From positions 189,510 through 195,441 of the forward strand of contig CP070819.1 in assembly GCA_020344295.1 (NCBI GenBank): a DNA stretch of 5,932 nt. The letters are read 5' to 3'. This document shows positions 1-5,589 of this stretch, piece after piece. Source of the DNA: Dehalococcoidia bacterium. GTDB lineage: Bacteria; Chloroflexota; Dehalococcoidia; SZUA-161. Positions within the stretch are counted from its first letter, which is position 1. Every line of letters begins with the position of its first letter. Under the pieces are notes generated by a model. That model did not search any database, was not told the origin of the DNA, and saw only the letters and a program-made list of their open reading frames with translations. Made by a program: the position numbers and the translations under genes.

Positions 1-962
1 CCGATTCCCATATTGAATACATGGAACATCTCCTCCCGTTCCACACCACCCTGTTTTTGTATCAACCTGAAGATTGGTGGTATCTCCCACATATCCGAGC
101 GGAACAGTGCCGTGACACCGGAGGGGAGTATGCGGGCTACATTATCGACAAGACCACCCCCAGTGATGTGTGCCAGCCCTTTAATCTTCTGTTCGGTTCG
201 CTTCCGCAATCCACATCCCGATTCTCGATCCAGTATCGGCTTCACCATTGAGTAGTAGCATCGGTGAGATTCCAGCAGCTCCTCTCCAAGAGTCCGCCCG
301 AGTTCAGGATAGTACACGCCTAAGACTTCAGGCCCGCCCTCATCGAGGTTAAATATCTTTCGTACAAGCGAGTATCCATTAGTATGCAATCCGCTCGACG
401 GGAGTCCCAAAATCGAATCACCGGCCTCAATAGCACTGTTGTCGATAATCCTGCCCTTCTCCACTACCCCCACGATAAATCCCGCAAGGTCATAGTCGCT
501 GGGAGCGTAGAGACCGGGCATCTCCGCAGTCTCACCTCCAATAAGGGCACATCCCACATCGCTGCAGGCATGCGCCAGACCCGTGACTATACTTTCCACC
601 TGTTCAGGTACCAGTTTCCCTGCAGCCAGGTAGTCGAGGAAGAACAATGGTTCAGCGCCACAAGTGAATATATCATTCACACAATGATTGACCAGGTCGA
701 TTCCAATAGTGTTGTGACGGTCAAGGGCTATGGCGATCTTTACCTTAGTCCCTACACCATCTACACTGGAAACAAGGACCGGCTCCTGATAGTCCGATAG
801 TTGAAATAGCCCGGCAAAAGCTCCGATATCCGTTAATACCTCGGGGCGGAACGTTGCTCGAGCCTTTTCCTTGATACGGTCTACTGCCTTCCCGGCAGCG
901 TCTATATCCACGCCCGAGGCTGCATAGGTAATACCGTGGTCGTTCCCGGTTTCCCTTCGCAC
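1..962 (-). CDS. purM: Phosphoribosylformylglycinamidine cyclo-ligase (AIR synthetase), C-terminus cut by the window edge
   Basis: This cytosolic enzyme closes the imidazole ring: FGAM plus ATP gives AIR, the fifth step of IMP synthesis. I translated the minus strand by hand and found 320 uninterrupted codons. Family landmarks appear in order: DGVGTK at residues 68-73, the GAEPLFFLDY segment at 102-111, GGETAEMPG at 142-150 (ATP/substrate site), SSGLHTNGYSLVR at 189-201 and HITGGGLVDN at 265-274. The frame is still open at base 1, just after the FNMGIG segment that aligns with FNCGVG in E. coli PurM (345 residues), so roughly 30-45 residues are missing. The start is a GTG, chosen because an AGAAGGG site lies 5 nt upstream and the protein then begins with the expected short N-terminal extension before TYAASGVDID. 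It follows purF after 33 bp on the same strand, so the two are probably co-transcribed. The family assignment is very secure; only the end is unseen. Confidence 0.96.
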   Translation of the reverse strand, partial: MRRETGNDHGITYAASGVDIDAAGKAVDRIKEKARATFRPEVLTDIGAFAGLFQLSDYQEPVLVSSVDGVGTKVKIAIALDRHNTIGIDLVNHCVNDIFTCGAEPLFFLDYLAAGKLVPEQVESIVTGLAHACSDVGCALIGGETAEMPGLYAPSDYDLAGFIVGVVEKGRIIDNSAIEAGDSILGLPSSGLHTNGYSLVRKIFNLDEGGPEVLGVYYPELGRTLGEELLESHRCYYSMVKPILDRESGCGLRKRTEQKIKGLAHITGGGLVDNVARILPSGVTALFRSDMWEIPPIFRLIQKQGGVEREEMFHVFNMGI

Positions 963-967
963 TATAG

Positions 968-974
968 CCCTTCT
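968..974 (-). promoter_or_regulatory. Ribosome binding site fixing the GTG start of purM
   Basis: Read on the minus strand, a purine-rich run ending in AGAAGGG is separated by 5 nt (CTATA) from the GTG at 962-960. It lies in the 33-bp gap after the purF stop codon. It supports GTG as the start codon and independent ribosome loading on the purF-purM transcript. Confidence 0.7.
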
Positions 975-995
975 TCTCCCGAGACCTGGAGCTAT

Positions 996-2399
996 CTAAC
1001 CGGTATCGAGGACAGTCTCCATCTCGAGTTTATCCATCTCTAGCTGAACGGGTACTGGATAATCCCCGGTGAAGCAAGCGAGGCAGAATTTTTCCCTGGG
1101 TAAACCTACGGATTGGATTAAACCGTCAATGCTGAGATAGCCAAGCGTATCGGCACCTATCGCTTCCGCGATCTCAGGTACCGTTTTTTGAGCAGCGATA
1201 AGCTCCCGTCTGGTCGCCATATCCACGCCGAAGAAACACGGGTAGCGAATTGGAGGGGCACAGATACGTAAATGCACTTCACTGGCGCCAGACTTTCGCA
1301 GCAGGTTGATCACCTGCGGTGTCGTTGTACCCCGAACTATACTATCGTCCACTACTACCAGTCGCTTACCCGACAGAACCTCAGGCATGGGATTGAACTT
1401 CAGTTTAACCCCGAGATCCCGCAGCCGCTGTTCCGGCTCAATAAATGTGCGTCCTACATATCTGTTCTTTAGAAGGCCCTCGGAGTAGGTGATACCCGAA
1501 GCGAAGGAGTAGCCAATGCCAGCTGCGGTGGCCGAATCGGGAACGCCTATGACCAGATCCGCCTCTACCGGATGCTCACGGGCAAGCTGGATTCCCATAG
1601 CCTGTCGTTTCGGGTAAAGTCGCTGCCCCCCAATAACACTATCATGACGAGCGAAATAGATAAATTCAAAAATACAGAGACCCCCTCTATCCGCCTTGCC
1701 TATTCTAAGACTATTCACTCCGGTTTCATCGATGAGTACCGCTTCTCCTGGCTCTATCTCGCGGATGACTTCCGCCCCCAGATGGTCTAACGCACATGTT
1801 TCCGATGCCAGAACCCAGCCTCCATCAACCGAACCAAGAGAAAGAGGGCGCACCCCGAATGGATCTCGTACCCCGACTAACTGGTCGTTGGTCATGATTA
1901 CGAGACTATAGGCACCTTGAATCCTGCTGGTAGCATACTTCAACTTTTCGATCAAGTCTTTTCCCGGAGAGGATATTATCAAACGCGCTATGACCTCGGA
2001 GTCAGACGAGGAGGTAAATGAATAACCCTTTTCCTCAAGCTCTCTACGTAGATACGAAGCGTTGACGATGTTGCCGTTGTGCGCCAGCGCCAAGTTGCGC
2101 ACTGCGGAAGAATCGGATACCAATATGGGCTGTGCATTGAATATGCGGCTGGACCCTGTGGTGGAATACCGATTATGTCCGATGGCGATGTAGCCAATTA
2201 GGCGGTCAAGTGTGGCTTCATTGAACACCTGAGCAACAAGCCCCATGTCGGCATGCAGGCGGATTCGTTTACCGTCAGCAGTGGCTATCCCCGAGCTTTC
2301 CTGACCACGGTGCTGCAGGGCATATATACCGAAGAAGGCAAGGCGCGCTACTTCCGCCCCGTGGGCATAGACGCCAAAAATTCCACAAGATTCCCGCAA
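996..2399 (-). CDS. purF: Amidophosphoribosyltransferase (glutamine PRPP amidotransferase), Fe-S type
   Basis: This cytosolic enzyme catalyses the first committed step of purine synthesis: PRPP plus glutamine gives 5-phosphoribosylamine. The 467 residues match the usual length. The N-terminal class II glutaminase domain (about 5-235) starts at the presumed nucleophile Cys5 (CGIFGVY) and carries ALQHRGQESSG at 27-37, GHNRYSTTG at 74-82 and AHNGN at 106-110. The C-terminal phosphoribosyltransferase domain holds the PRPP loop VVVDDSIVRGTTT at 348-360. Cys242, Cys388, Cys439 and Cys442 (CLAC) sit where Bacillus-type enzymes bind a [4Fe-4S] cluster. The start is TTG: an in-frame TGA lies 18 nt upstream, no ATG or GTG intervenes, and AGGAG is 5 nt away. 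Residues 1-4 (MRES) must be removed to free Cys5, as the longer propeptide is in B. subtilis. It has its own promoter and purM follows. Family members are normally feedback-inhibited by purine nucleotides; that is family knowledge, not seen here. Confidence 0.98.
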   Translation of the reverse strand: MRESCGIFGVYAHGAEVARLAFFGIYALQHRGQESSGIATADGKRIRLHADMGLVAQVFNEATLDRLIGYIAIGHNRYSTTGSSRIFNAQPILVSDSSAVRNLALAHNGNIVNASYLRRELEEKGYSFTSSSDSEVIARLIISSPGKDLIEKLKYATSRIQGAYSLVIMTNDQLVGVRDPFGVRPLSLGSVDGGWVLASETCALDHLGAEVIREIEPGEAVLIDETGVNSLRIGKADRGGLCIFEFIYFARHDSVIGGQRLYPKRQAMGIQLAREHPVEADLVIGVPDSATAAGIGYSFASGITYSEGLLKNRYVGRTFIEPEQRLRDLGVKLKFNPMPEVLSGKRLVVVDDSIVRGTTTPQVINLLRKSGASEVHLRICAPPIRYPCFFGVDMATRRELIAAQKTVPEIAEAIGADTLGYLSIDGLIQSVGLPREKFCLACFTGDYPVPVQLEMDKLEMETVLDTG

Positions 2400-2404
2400 A
2401 CTTA

Positions 2405-2409
2405 CTCCT
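2405..2409 (-). promoter_or_regulatory. Ribosome binding site fixing the TTG start of purF
   Basis: On the minus strand AGGAG is followed by a 5-nt spacer (TAAGT) and TTG. Together with the in-frame TGA just upstream, this leaves TTG as the only credible start codon for purF. Confidence 0.8.
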
Positions 2410-2451
2410 ATCCCTCAGACAGGGCTTTACTTTTGCCGGGTCTCTAATGTA

Positions 2452-2480
2452 ATTATATCTTCAGCACGTTCAGGGGTCAA
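2452..2480 (-). promoter_or_regulatory. Sigma70-type promoter for purF-purM
   Basis: Read on the minus strand: TTGACC (plus positions 2475-2480), a 17-bp spacer, then TATAAT (2452-2457), which is a perfect -10 element. Transcription would begin near 2445, giving a 5' leader of about 45 nt before the TTG of purF. I saw no PurR-type operator or purine riboswitch; the leader is too short for a guanine or PRPP aptamer. Function is inferred from the consensus match and position. Confidence 0.7.
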
Positions 2481-2569
2481 TCTTGTGCACACCCGACGTT
2501 GAATAGTGCCATTTCCATCCTTCCCACCCGCCCATTATATGCTTTCAGGGGCAGTTAGGCGGAGTCTAA

Positions 2570-2599
2570 TTGACAACCGGATCGGGTTATAGCTACAAT
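2570..2599 (+). promoter_or_regulatory. Sigma70-type promoter for the four-gene plus-strand operon
   Basis: A perfect -35 TTGACA (2570-2575), an 18-bp spacer and the -10 TACAAT (2594-2599, 5 of 6 consensus bases) point rightward. The predicted start near 2606 gives a leader of about 90 nt before the ATG at 2696. It diverges from the purF promoter with about 90 bp between the two -35 elements, so an unseen regulator could act on both. That last point is inference. Confidence 0.65.
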
Positions 2600-2646
2600 T
2601 CTGAGGGCAGCCGTTTGGACTTGAACAGGCTACAGTAGACGAAAGT

Positions 2647-2673
2647 CAAGATCTTTATTCCATAAAGTCCTTG
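2647..2673 (+). other. Hairpin in the 5' leader of the URO-D-like operon
   Basis: CTTTAT (2653-2658) and ATAAAG (2662-2667) form a 6-bp stem with a TCC triloop. It is extended below a 2x2 internal loop by CAAG (2647-2650) pairing with CTTG (2670-2673). The 3' arm contains AAGTCC (2665-2670), which can instead pair perfectly with GGACTT (2617-2622), so two mutually exclusive folds are possible. No known riboswitch consensus was recognised. The pairing is visible; a regulatory role is speculation. Confidence 0.3.
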
Positions 2674-2695
2674 GTCTGAAGGTATCAGATAAGTT

Positions 2696-3700
2696 ATGTC
2701 GATGAACTCAAGAGAGCTTGTGCGTTCTCTACTATCGTCCAAACCCGTAAGCCGCCCTCCTTTTCTCCCCTACGTGGCAAGTGCTGCGGCTCATTACATG
2801 CAGGTTCCCGTTCAGCAGATGTACTCCGATCCCACCGTTCTCTCTAATTCCCTCGAAGCCTGCCAGCGTCTGTTCAAGTATGATGGTATCCTGGTTCTCT
2901 ACGATACCACTCTTGAGGCGGAAGCCTGCGGCTGCCGGCTTATATGGCATGAAGGCCACCCTCCAGAAGTCGACTCCCCAATCCTGAGCGCTGGGGGCAA
3001 GGTGAGTAAACTCGATGCATCCGGTATCGAGCGTCATGGCAGGATTCCTGTTATTCTCGAAGCCGCGAAGCGATTGACCCTGACAGCAGGCAGGGATACG
3101 GCGATACTGGGGGCTATCACAGGGCCGGCAACCCTGGGCCTGCACCTCATGGGCCCTACTTTCCTCTCCATGCCTGATTCCAACCATGAAGGCTTCGATG
3201 AATACACAAATCTCTGGGGAAAGATTGCAACGGCGATGGCCAGGGCTTTTGGTGAGTTAAACCTGGATGCAATCGTTCTTATCGACGAGGAGCTGGCCTC
3301 GCTGAAGCAAAATCAGTACGCCGGTATTCAAGGGGCACTAAGAACATTACGCAACATAGCACGTTTCTATAACATGGCTGTTATAATACATATTAGGGAG
3401 GTGTTTGCAGACCGGCCTCAGGCCGGCTTTCAGATGGAAGCGGACGGCTTCTCTCTACTTAATCCTTTCACAGATGAGGTCGATACCCTTTACCCTGCGG
3501 GAACACTGCTCGGCGCCGGTATACCTTCCTCTGCCTTGCTGGGGCCAGCCGAGGAAGTCCAGACAGTAGTATCCGACCTGCTGGTAAAAGGCCGCGGCAG
3601 GCGGTTATTTATTACTTCAGAATCGGAGGTTCCCCAGGCAACACCAGCGGAAAACATGCACAAAGTAATACAGATGCTACACGAAAATGCCGTCAAATAG
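2696..3700 (+). CDS. Uroporphyrinogen decarboxylase (URO-D)/MtaA superfamily protein, probably not HemE
   Basis: The 334-residue protein has the layout of the URO-D/methylcobamide:CoM methyltransferase superfamily (PF01208, TIM-barrel). PPFLPYV lies near residue 21, the LYDTTLEAEACGC strand-loop at 68-80 corresponds to the family's D-x-T-x-E-A-E-x-L-G-C block, GAITGPATL follows, then IIHIREVF at 230-237 and a C-terminal SEVPQATPAENMHKV at 310-324. True HemE carries an arginine-rich RQAGRYMPEYR motif near its N-terminus, which is absent. The corrinoid methyltransferases MtaA/MtbA bind zinc through His-X-Cys and a distal Cys; here the first reads His232-Ile-Arg234 and the second position appears to be Ser310. 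Substrate and reaction are therefore unknown. Two in-frame ATGs (2696, 2702) compete; GAAGG at 2678-2682 is a distant, weak ribosome site, so the exact start is uncertain. It is the first gene of a four-gene operon. Superfamily membership is confident, function is not. Confidence 0.85.
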   Translation: MSMNSRELVRSLLSSKPVSRPPFLPYVASAAAHYMQVPVQQMYSDPTVLSNSLEACQRLFKYDGILVLYDTTLEAEACGCRLIWHEGHPPEVDSPILSAGGKVSKLDASGIERHGRIPVILEAAKRLTLTAGRDTAILGAITGPATLGLHLMGPTFLSMPDSNHEGFDEYTNLWGKIATAMARAFGELNLDAIVLIDEELASLKQNQYAGIQGALRTLRNIARFYNMAVIIHIREVFADRPQAGFQMEADGFSLLNPFTDEVDTLYPAGTLLGAGIPSSALLGPAEEVQTVVSDLLVKGRGRRLFITSESEVPQATPAENMHKVIQMLHENAVK

Positions 3701-3726
3701 GCAACAATAGAGACACGGAGGACACC

Positions 3727-4122
3727 ATGGCAAAGATCACAGAGCAAATGAAGGAGATGGTCAAGGGACAGCAGGCCTTTGTAGCCACCGCTACTCCCGA
3801 TGGTATCCCAAGCGTAGCGCCCAAAGGGAGCACTAGGATCCTGGACGACGAGCACATAATATTCGCCGAGGCTGCGGGAAAGCGTACTTTCGAGAATATC
3901 AAGATGAATCCCAAAGTAGCCATTATAATCGGCGACCTGTCCCAGATGCAGTGCCTGCGCTTCTCCGGTACAGCCGAGATAATTACAGAGGGACCGCTCT
4001 TCGATAAAAGTGCCGAGAGAATGAAGAAAATGGGCGCGCCGGCACCTCAAGCTGTAATCAAGGTCAGAGTGGAGGAGATATACGACTGCGGGGCGCCGGG
4101 ATTCGGTAAGAGGCTGGATTAG
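3727..4122 (+). CDS. Pyridoxamine 5'-phosphate oxidase-fold (FMN-binding split barrel) protein
   Basis: The 131-residue protein matches small members of the PNPOx-like split-barrel family (PF01243), which bind FMN, or sometimes F420 or heme, as dimers. Recognisable pieces are an N-terminal helix (MAKITEQMKEMV), the strand QQAFVATATPDGIPSVAPKG (residues 15-34), the TRILDDEHIIFAEAAGKRTFENIKMNPKVAI stretch (about 36-66) with its family-typical GKRTFENI, and RFSGTAEI at 78-85. It is too short for a true PdxH and lacks that enzyme's C-terminal region, so vitamin B6 synthesis is unlikely; a flavin-dependent oxidoreductase or flavin carrier is more plausible. GGAGG lies 5 nt before the ATG, the best ribosome site in the operon, so the start is secure. 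The gap to the URO-D-like gene is 26 bp. There is no signal peptide or membrane segment, so it should be cytosolic. The substrate cannot be told from the sequence. Confidence 0.88.
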   Translation: MAKITEQMKEMVKGQQAFVATATPDGIPSVAPKGSTRILDDEHIIFAEAAGKRTFENIKMNPKVAIIIGDLSQMQCLRFSGTAEIITEGPLFDKSAERMKKMGAPAPQAVIKVRVEEIYDCGAPGFGKRLD

Positions 4123-4139
4123 TTAATTAGATTAGTCTT

Positions 4140-4643
4140 ATGCGCATTGGGCTCATTTCCGACACGCACATCCCTGATGTGGCGCCATCTATTCCCCATC
4201 AGGTAGCTGAGGTATTCAGTGGAGTTGATCTGATACTCCATGCGGGCGATATCTTCGTAGCCTCCGTGCTCGATGAGCTTCAGAATATTGCACCGGTGCT
4301 GGCAGCGAGAGGCGACGATGATTACGGAATATTCGATGACCGCATCGACAATGTGCAACAGCTCACGTTTGACGGCCTCCACCTCTATGCCATCCACTCC
4401 TCCCGGTACTGGGCACGCAGCATAATCTTGAAACCTGAAGACCACGATCTCGAGAAAGCCCCCGATATCGTTATCCACGGCCATACTCACCGGGAGACCG
4501 TGGAAATAATGGGCGAGTCCCTTCTGGTGAGCCCGGGCAGTGCTACCTTCCCCGAATATCAGCTAAGACTGGGGACAGTGGCTCTGCTCACCATCGACAA
4601 CGGCAGAGCTGATGCCCGTATCATTAAGCTGTGGGAAGTCTGA
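4140..4643 (+). CDS. YfcE/MJ0936-family metallophosphoesterase
   Basis: The 167-residue protein is a compact calcineurin-like phosphoesterase (PF12850), close to the usual length of the YfcE/MJ0936 group, which hydrolyse phosphodiesters with two metal ions in the cytosol. Visible metal-site motifs are D8-x-H10 in LISDTHIPD, H34-A-G-D37, R57-G-D59-D60-D61 where relatives usually have GNxD, H86 in YAIHSS, and the closing G114-H115-T116-H117. SPGSATFPE at 131-139 resembles the family's conserved NPGS segment. The asparagine normally contributing to metal binding appears replaced by Asp59, which may alter activity. The start gives the canonical MRIGLISDTH N-terminus, but no clear Shine-Dalgarno site precedes it; with only 17 bp after the previous stop, translational coupling is likely. 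The natural substrate is unknown. Confidence 0.92.
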   Translation: MRIGLISDTHIPDVAPSIPHQVAEVFSGVDLILHAGDIFVASVLDELQNIAPVLAARGDDDYGIFDDRIDNVQQLTFDGLHLYAIHSSRYWARSIILKPEDHDLEKAPDIVIHGHTHRETVEIMGESLLVSPGSATFPEYQLRLGTVALLTIDNGRADARIIKLWEV

Positions 4644-4661
4644 AGCGACAGGCTGTATCGC

Positions 4662-5126
4662 ATGTCTGAGGAAAACGGTAGCTTCGAAAGAAAGCTCGGG
4701 CCCAGAAACCGCGATGCCCAGGCACGGACTGAAGCTAACAGGGAGAGGTTCTTCGAGCTGGTTATGAAGGCCATCCGCCAGGTGCCCCCTGAGTTTCAGG
4801 AGAAGCTGGAGAACCTCGACGTGATAGTAGCAGACTGGCCCAGTCCGGCACAGATGGCCGTGTCAAATATCAGAAGCAGGTATGGGCTGCTGGGGCTATA
4901 TGAGGGGGTACCCCACACCAAGAGGGGTAGAGGCTACGGGATGGTGCTTCCCGATAGGATAACCATCTTTCGCAAGCCGATCGAGTCCCGATGCCGTTCG
5001 TGGACGGAAGTTGAGGAGGAAATCGGGAGAGTGGTGCGACACGAGATAGCGCACCACTTCGGCACCGGTGAGGAGACGCTGAGGCACATCGAGAGCACTC
5101 AGAGAAAGAAAAGACGCTGGCGCTGA
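4662..5126 (+). CDS. Metallopeptidase of the minizincin type (PF06262)
   Basis: The 154-residue protein ends in the hallmark zinc motif RHEIAHHFG at 126-134 (His127, Glu128, His131), followed by GEETLRHIE, where an acidic residue (Glu137 or Glu138) may serve as third ligand. The upstream pattern RERFFELVMKAIRQVPPEF (27-45), LDVIVADWPSP (52-62), GLLGLYEGVP (75-84) and PDRITIFRKPIE (97-108) is typical of this small cytosolic family, formerly DUF1025. Its substrates are poorly known. Residues 1-25 are a charged extension before the usual domain start, and the tail QRKKRRWR is strongly basic. The ribosome site is weak (ACAGG, 9 nt before the ATG) and the gap to the phosphoesterase is 18 bp, consistent with coupling in the operon. 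An in-frame start inside the extension would remove only non-conserved residues, so the N-terminus is less certain than the family. Confidence 0.9.
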   Translation: MSEENGSFERKLGPRNRDAQARTEANRERFFELVMKAIRQVPPEFQEKLENLDVIVADWPSPAQMAVSNIRSRYGLLGLYEGVPHTKRGRGYGMVLPDRITIFRKPIESRCRSWTEVEEEIGRVVRHEIAHHFGTGEETLRHIESTQRKKRRWR

Positions 5127-5223
5127 GAAAGCATCATAAACATGCTTCAATGATCCGCAGTAGGCATATGTCATTTCCCTACGTGAACAATTATAGCTAA
5201 GTCTCTTACTGTACCTGCTCAGC

Positions 5224-5252
5224 TTGACAGTTAACTGGGCATTTGCTATTCT
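5224..5252 (+). promoter_or_regulatory. Sigma70-type promoter for tRNA-Ala
   Basis: TTGACA (5224-5229) is a perfect -35 element, followed by a 17-bp spacer and TATTCT (5247-5252, 4 of 6 consensus bases) as -10. A start near 5259 would leave a 5' leader of about 50 nt before the mature tRNA, to be removed by RNase P. The rest of the 183-bp gap between the metallopeptidase gene and the tRNA shows no gene. Confidence 0.6.
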
Positions 5253-5309
5253 CGAAAAGCTGGCAGGCCGTTTTCCAGTCAGCAACATAGCCTGCCTCCG
5301 GATCGTTAA

Positions 5310-5385
5310 GGGGATATAGCTCAACTGGGAGAGCGCTGCGTTCGCATCGCAGAGGTCGGGGGTTCGAATCCCCCTATCTCCACCA
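5310..5385 (+). tRNA. tRNA-Ala, anticodon CGC
   Basis: A complete cloverleaf of 76 nt with encoded CCA. Acceptor GGGGATA (5310-5316) pairs with TATCTCC (5375-5381), including the G3-U70 wobble that is the alanine identity element. D-stem GCTC/GAGC flanks an 8-nt loop. Anticodon stem CTGCG/CGCAG encloses TTCGCAT, with anticodon CGC at 5343-5345 reading GCG codons. Variable region AGGTC is followed by T-stem GGGGG/CCCCC with loop TTCGAAT. Discriminator A5382 precedes CCA. Every stem is perfect apart from the expected wobble, so it should be functional. Genomes with a CGC alanine tRNA also carry UGC or GGC species elsewhere. Confidence 0.98.
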
Positions 5386-5423
5386 TTGAATTCAATCAGC
5401 AACGCTGTTTGAGATAGACAAGT

Positions 5424-5496
5424 GCCCCTGTAGCTCAGAGGTTAGAGCATCTGTTTTACACAGAAGGCCGCAGGTTCAGTCCTACATTGCCCACTC
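5424..5496 (+). pseudogene. Degenerate tRNA, valine (UAC)-like
   Basis: It begins as a normal tRNA: GCCCCTG, TA, D-arm GCTC-AGAGGTTA-GAGC, A26. The anticodon stem TCTGT (5450-5454) pairs with ACAGA (5460-5464) but leaves only a 5-nt loop, TTTAC; restoring an AC dinucleotide gives TTTACAC, the loop of tRNA-Val(UAC). Variable AGGCC is normal. The T-arm GCAGG-TTCAGT-CCTAC has a 6-nt loop (a base missing from TTCGAGT) and one C-A mismatch. The 3' acceptor ATTGCCC (5486-5492) does not pair with GCCCCTG, and CTC replaces CCA. An alternative 7-nt loop (TTTTACA) would put UUA in the anticodon but leaves the stem at 4 bp. Several independent defects make a pseudogene likelier than a working tRNA. It lies 38 bp after tRNA-Ala and may share its transcript. 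Confidence 0.7.
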
Positions 5497-5589
5497 GCAA
5501 TAATTCCCTATTTGTCAGCGGATTGGCTGAATAAAAAGGTTGATTTTTAACTATAAAAGCAGTTTCAGGCGCTCATCCCCAATTTAACC

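Noticed and set aside
384..800. Plus-strand open frame of 138 codons
   Set aside because: It lies entirely antisense to purM, whose translation is strongly conserved; no ribosome site or family resemblance.
2534..2539. A second TATAAT on the minus strand upstream of purF
   Set aside because: No acceptable -35 sequence lies 16-18 bp upstream, while the promoter at 2452-2480 is much better placed.
2732..3187. Minus-strand open frame of 151 codons
   Set aside because: Antisense shadow of the URO-D-like gene with no recognisable motif.
3412..3426. Palindrome CCGGCCTCAGGCCGG inside the URO-D-like gene
   Set aside because: It is fully explained as coding sequence (RPQAG region), has no T-run and no second copy in the window.
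3490..4050. Minus-strand open frame of 186 codons
   Set aside because: Antisense across the 3' end of the URO-D-like gene and most of the split-barrel gene, both well supported; low-complexity content typical of a shadow frame.
5129..5147. AAGCAT-loop-ATGCTT hairpin 2 nt after the metallopeptidase stop codon, considered as a terminator
   Set aside because: Only 6 bp, mostly A-T, with a 7-nt loop and no following T-run; too weak for an intrinsic terminator, though it may slow 3' decay.
4896..5402. Minus-strand open frame of 168 codons covering tRNA-Ala and the end of the metallopeptidase gene
   Set aside because: Its first residues (RGIRTPDLCDANAALS...) are the well-known false translation of the antisense strand of tRNA-Ala, and the rest is antisense to a clear gene.
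5279..5403. Direct repeat TCAGCAAC on both sides of tRNA-Ala (5279-5286 and 5396-5403), considered as target-site duplication or attachment sites
   Set aside because: Only 8 bp, no inverted repeats or recombinase between them, and the tRNA itself is intact; chance is the simplest explanation.
5516..5560. AAAAAGGTTGATTTTT stretch, considered as a bidirectional terminator
   Set aside because: The stem is only A-T pairs over 5 bp with no GC-rich core; it cannot be supported as a terminator.
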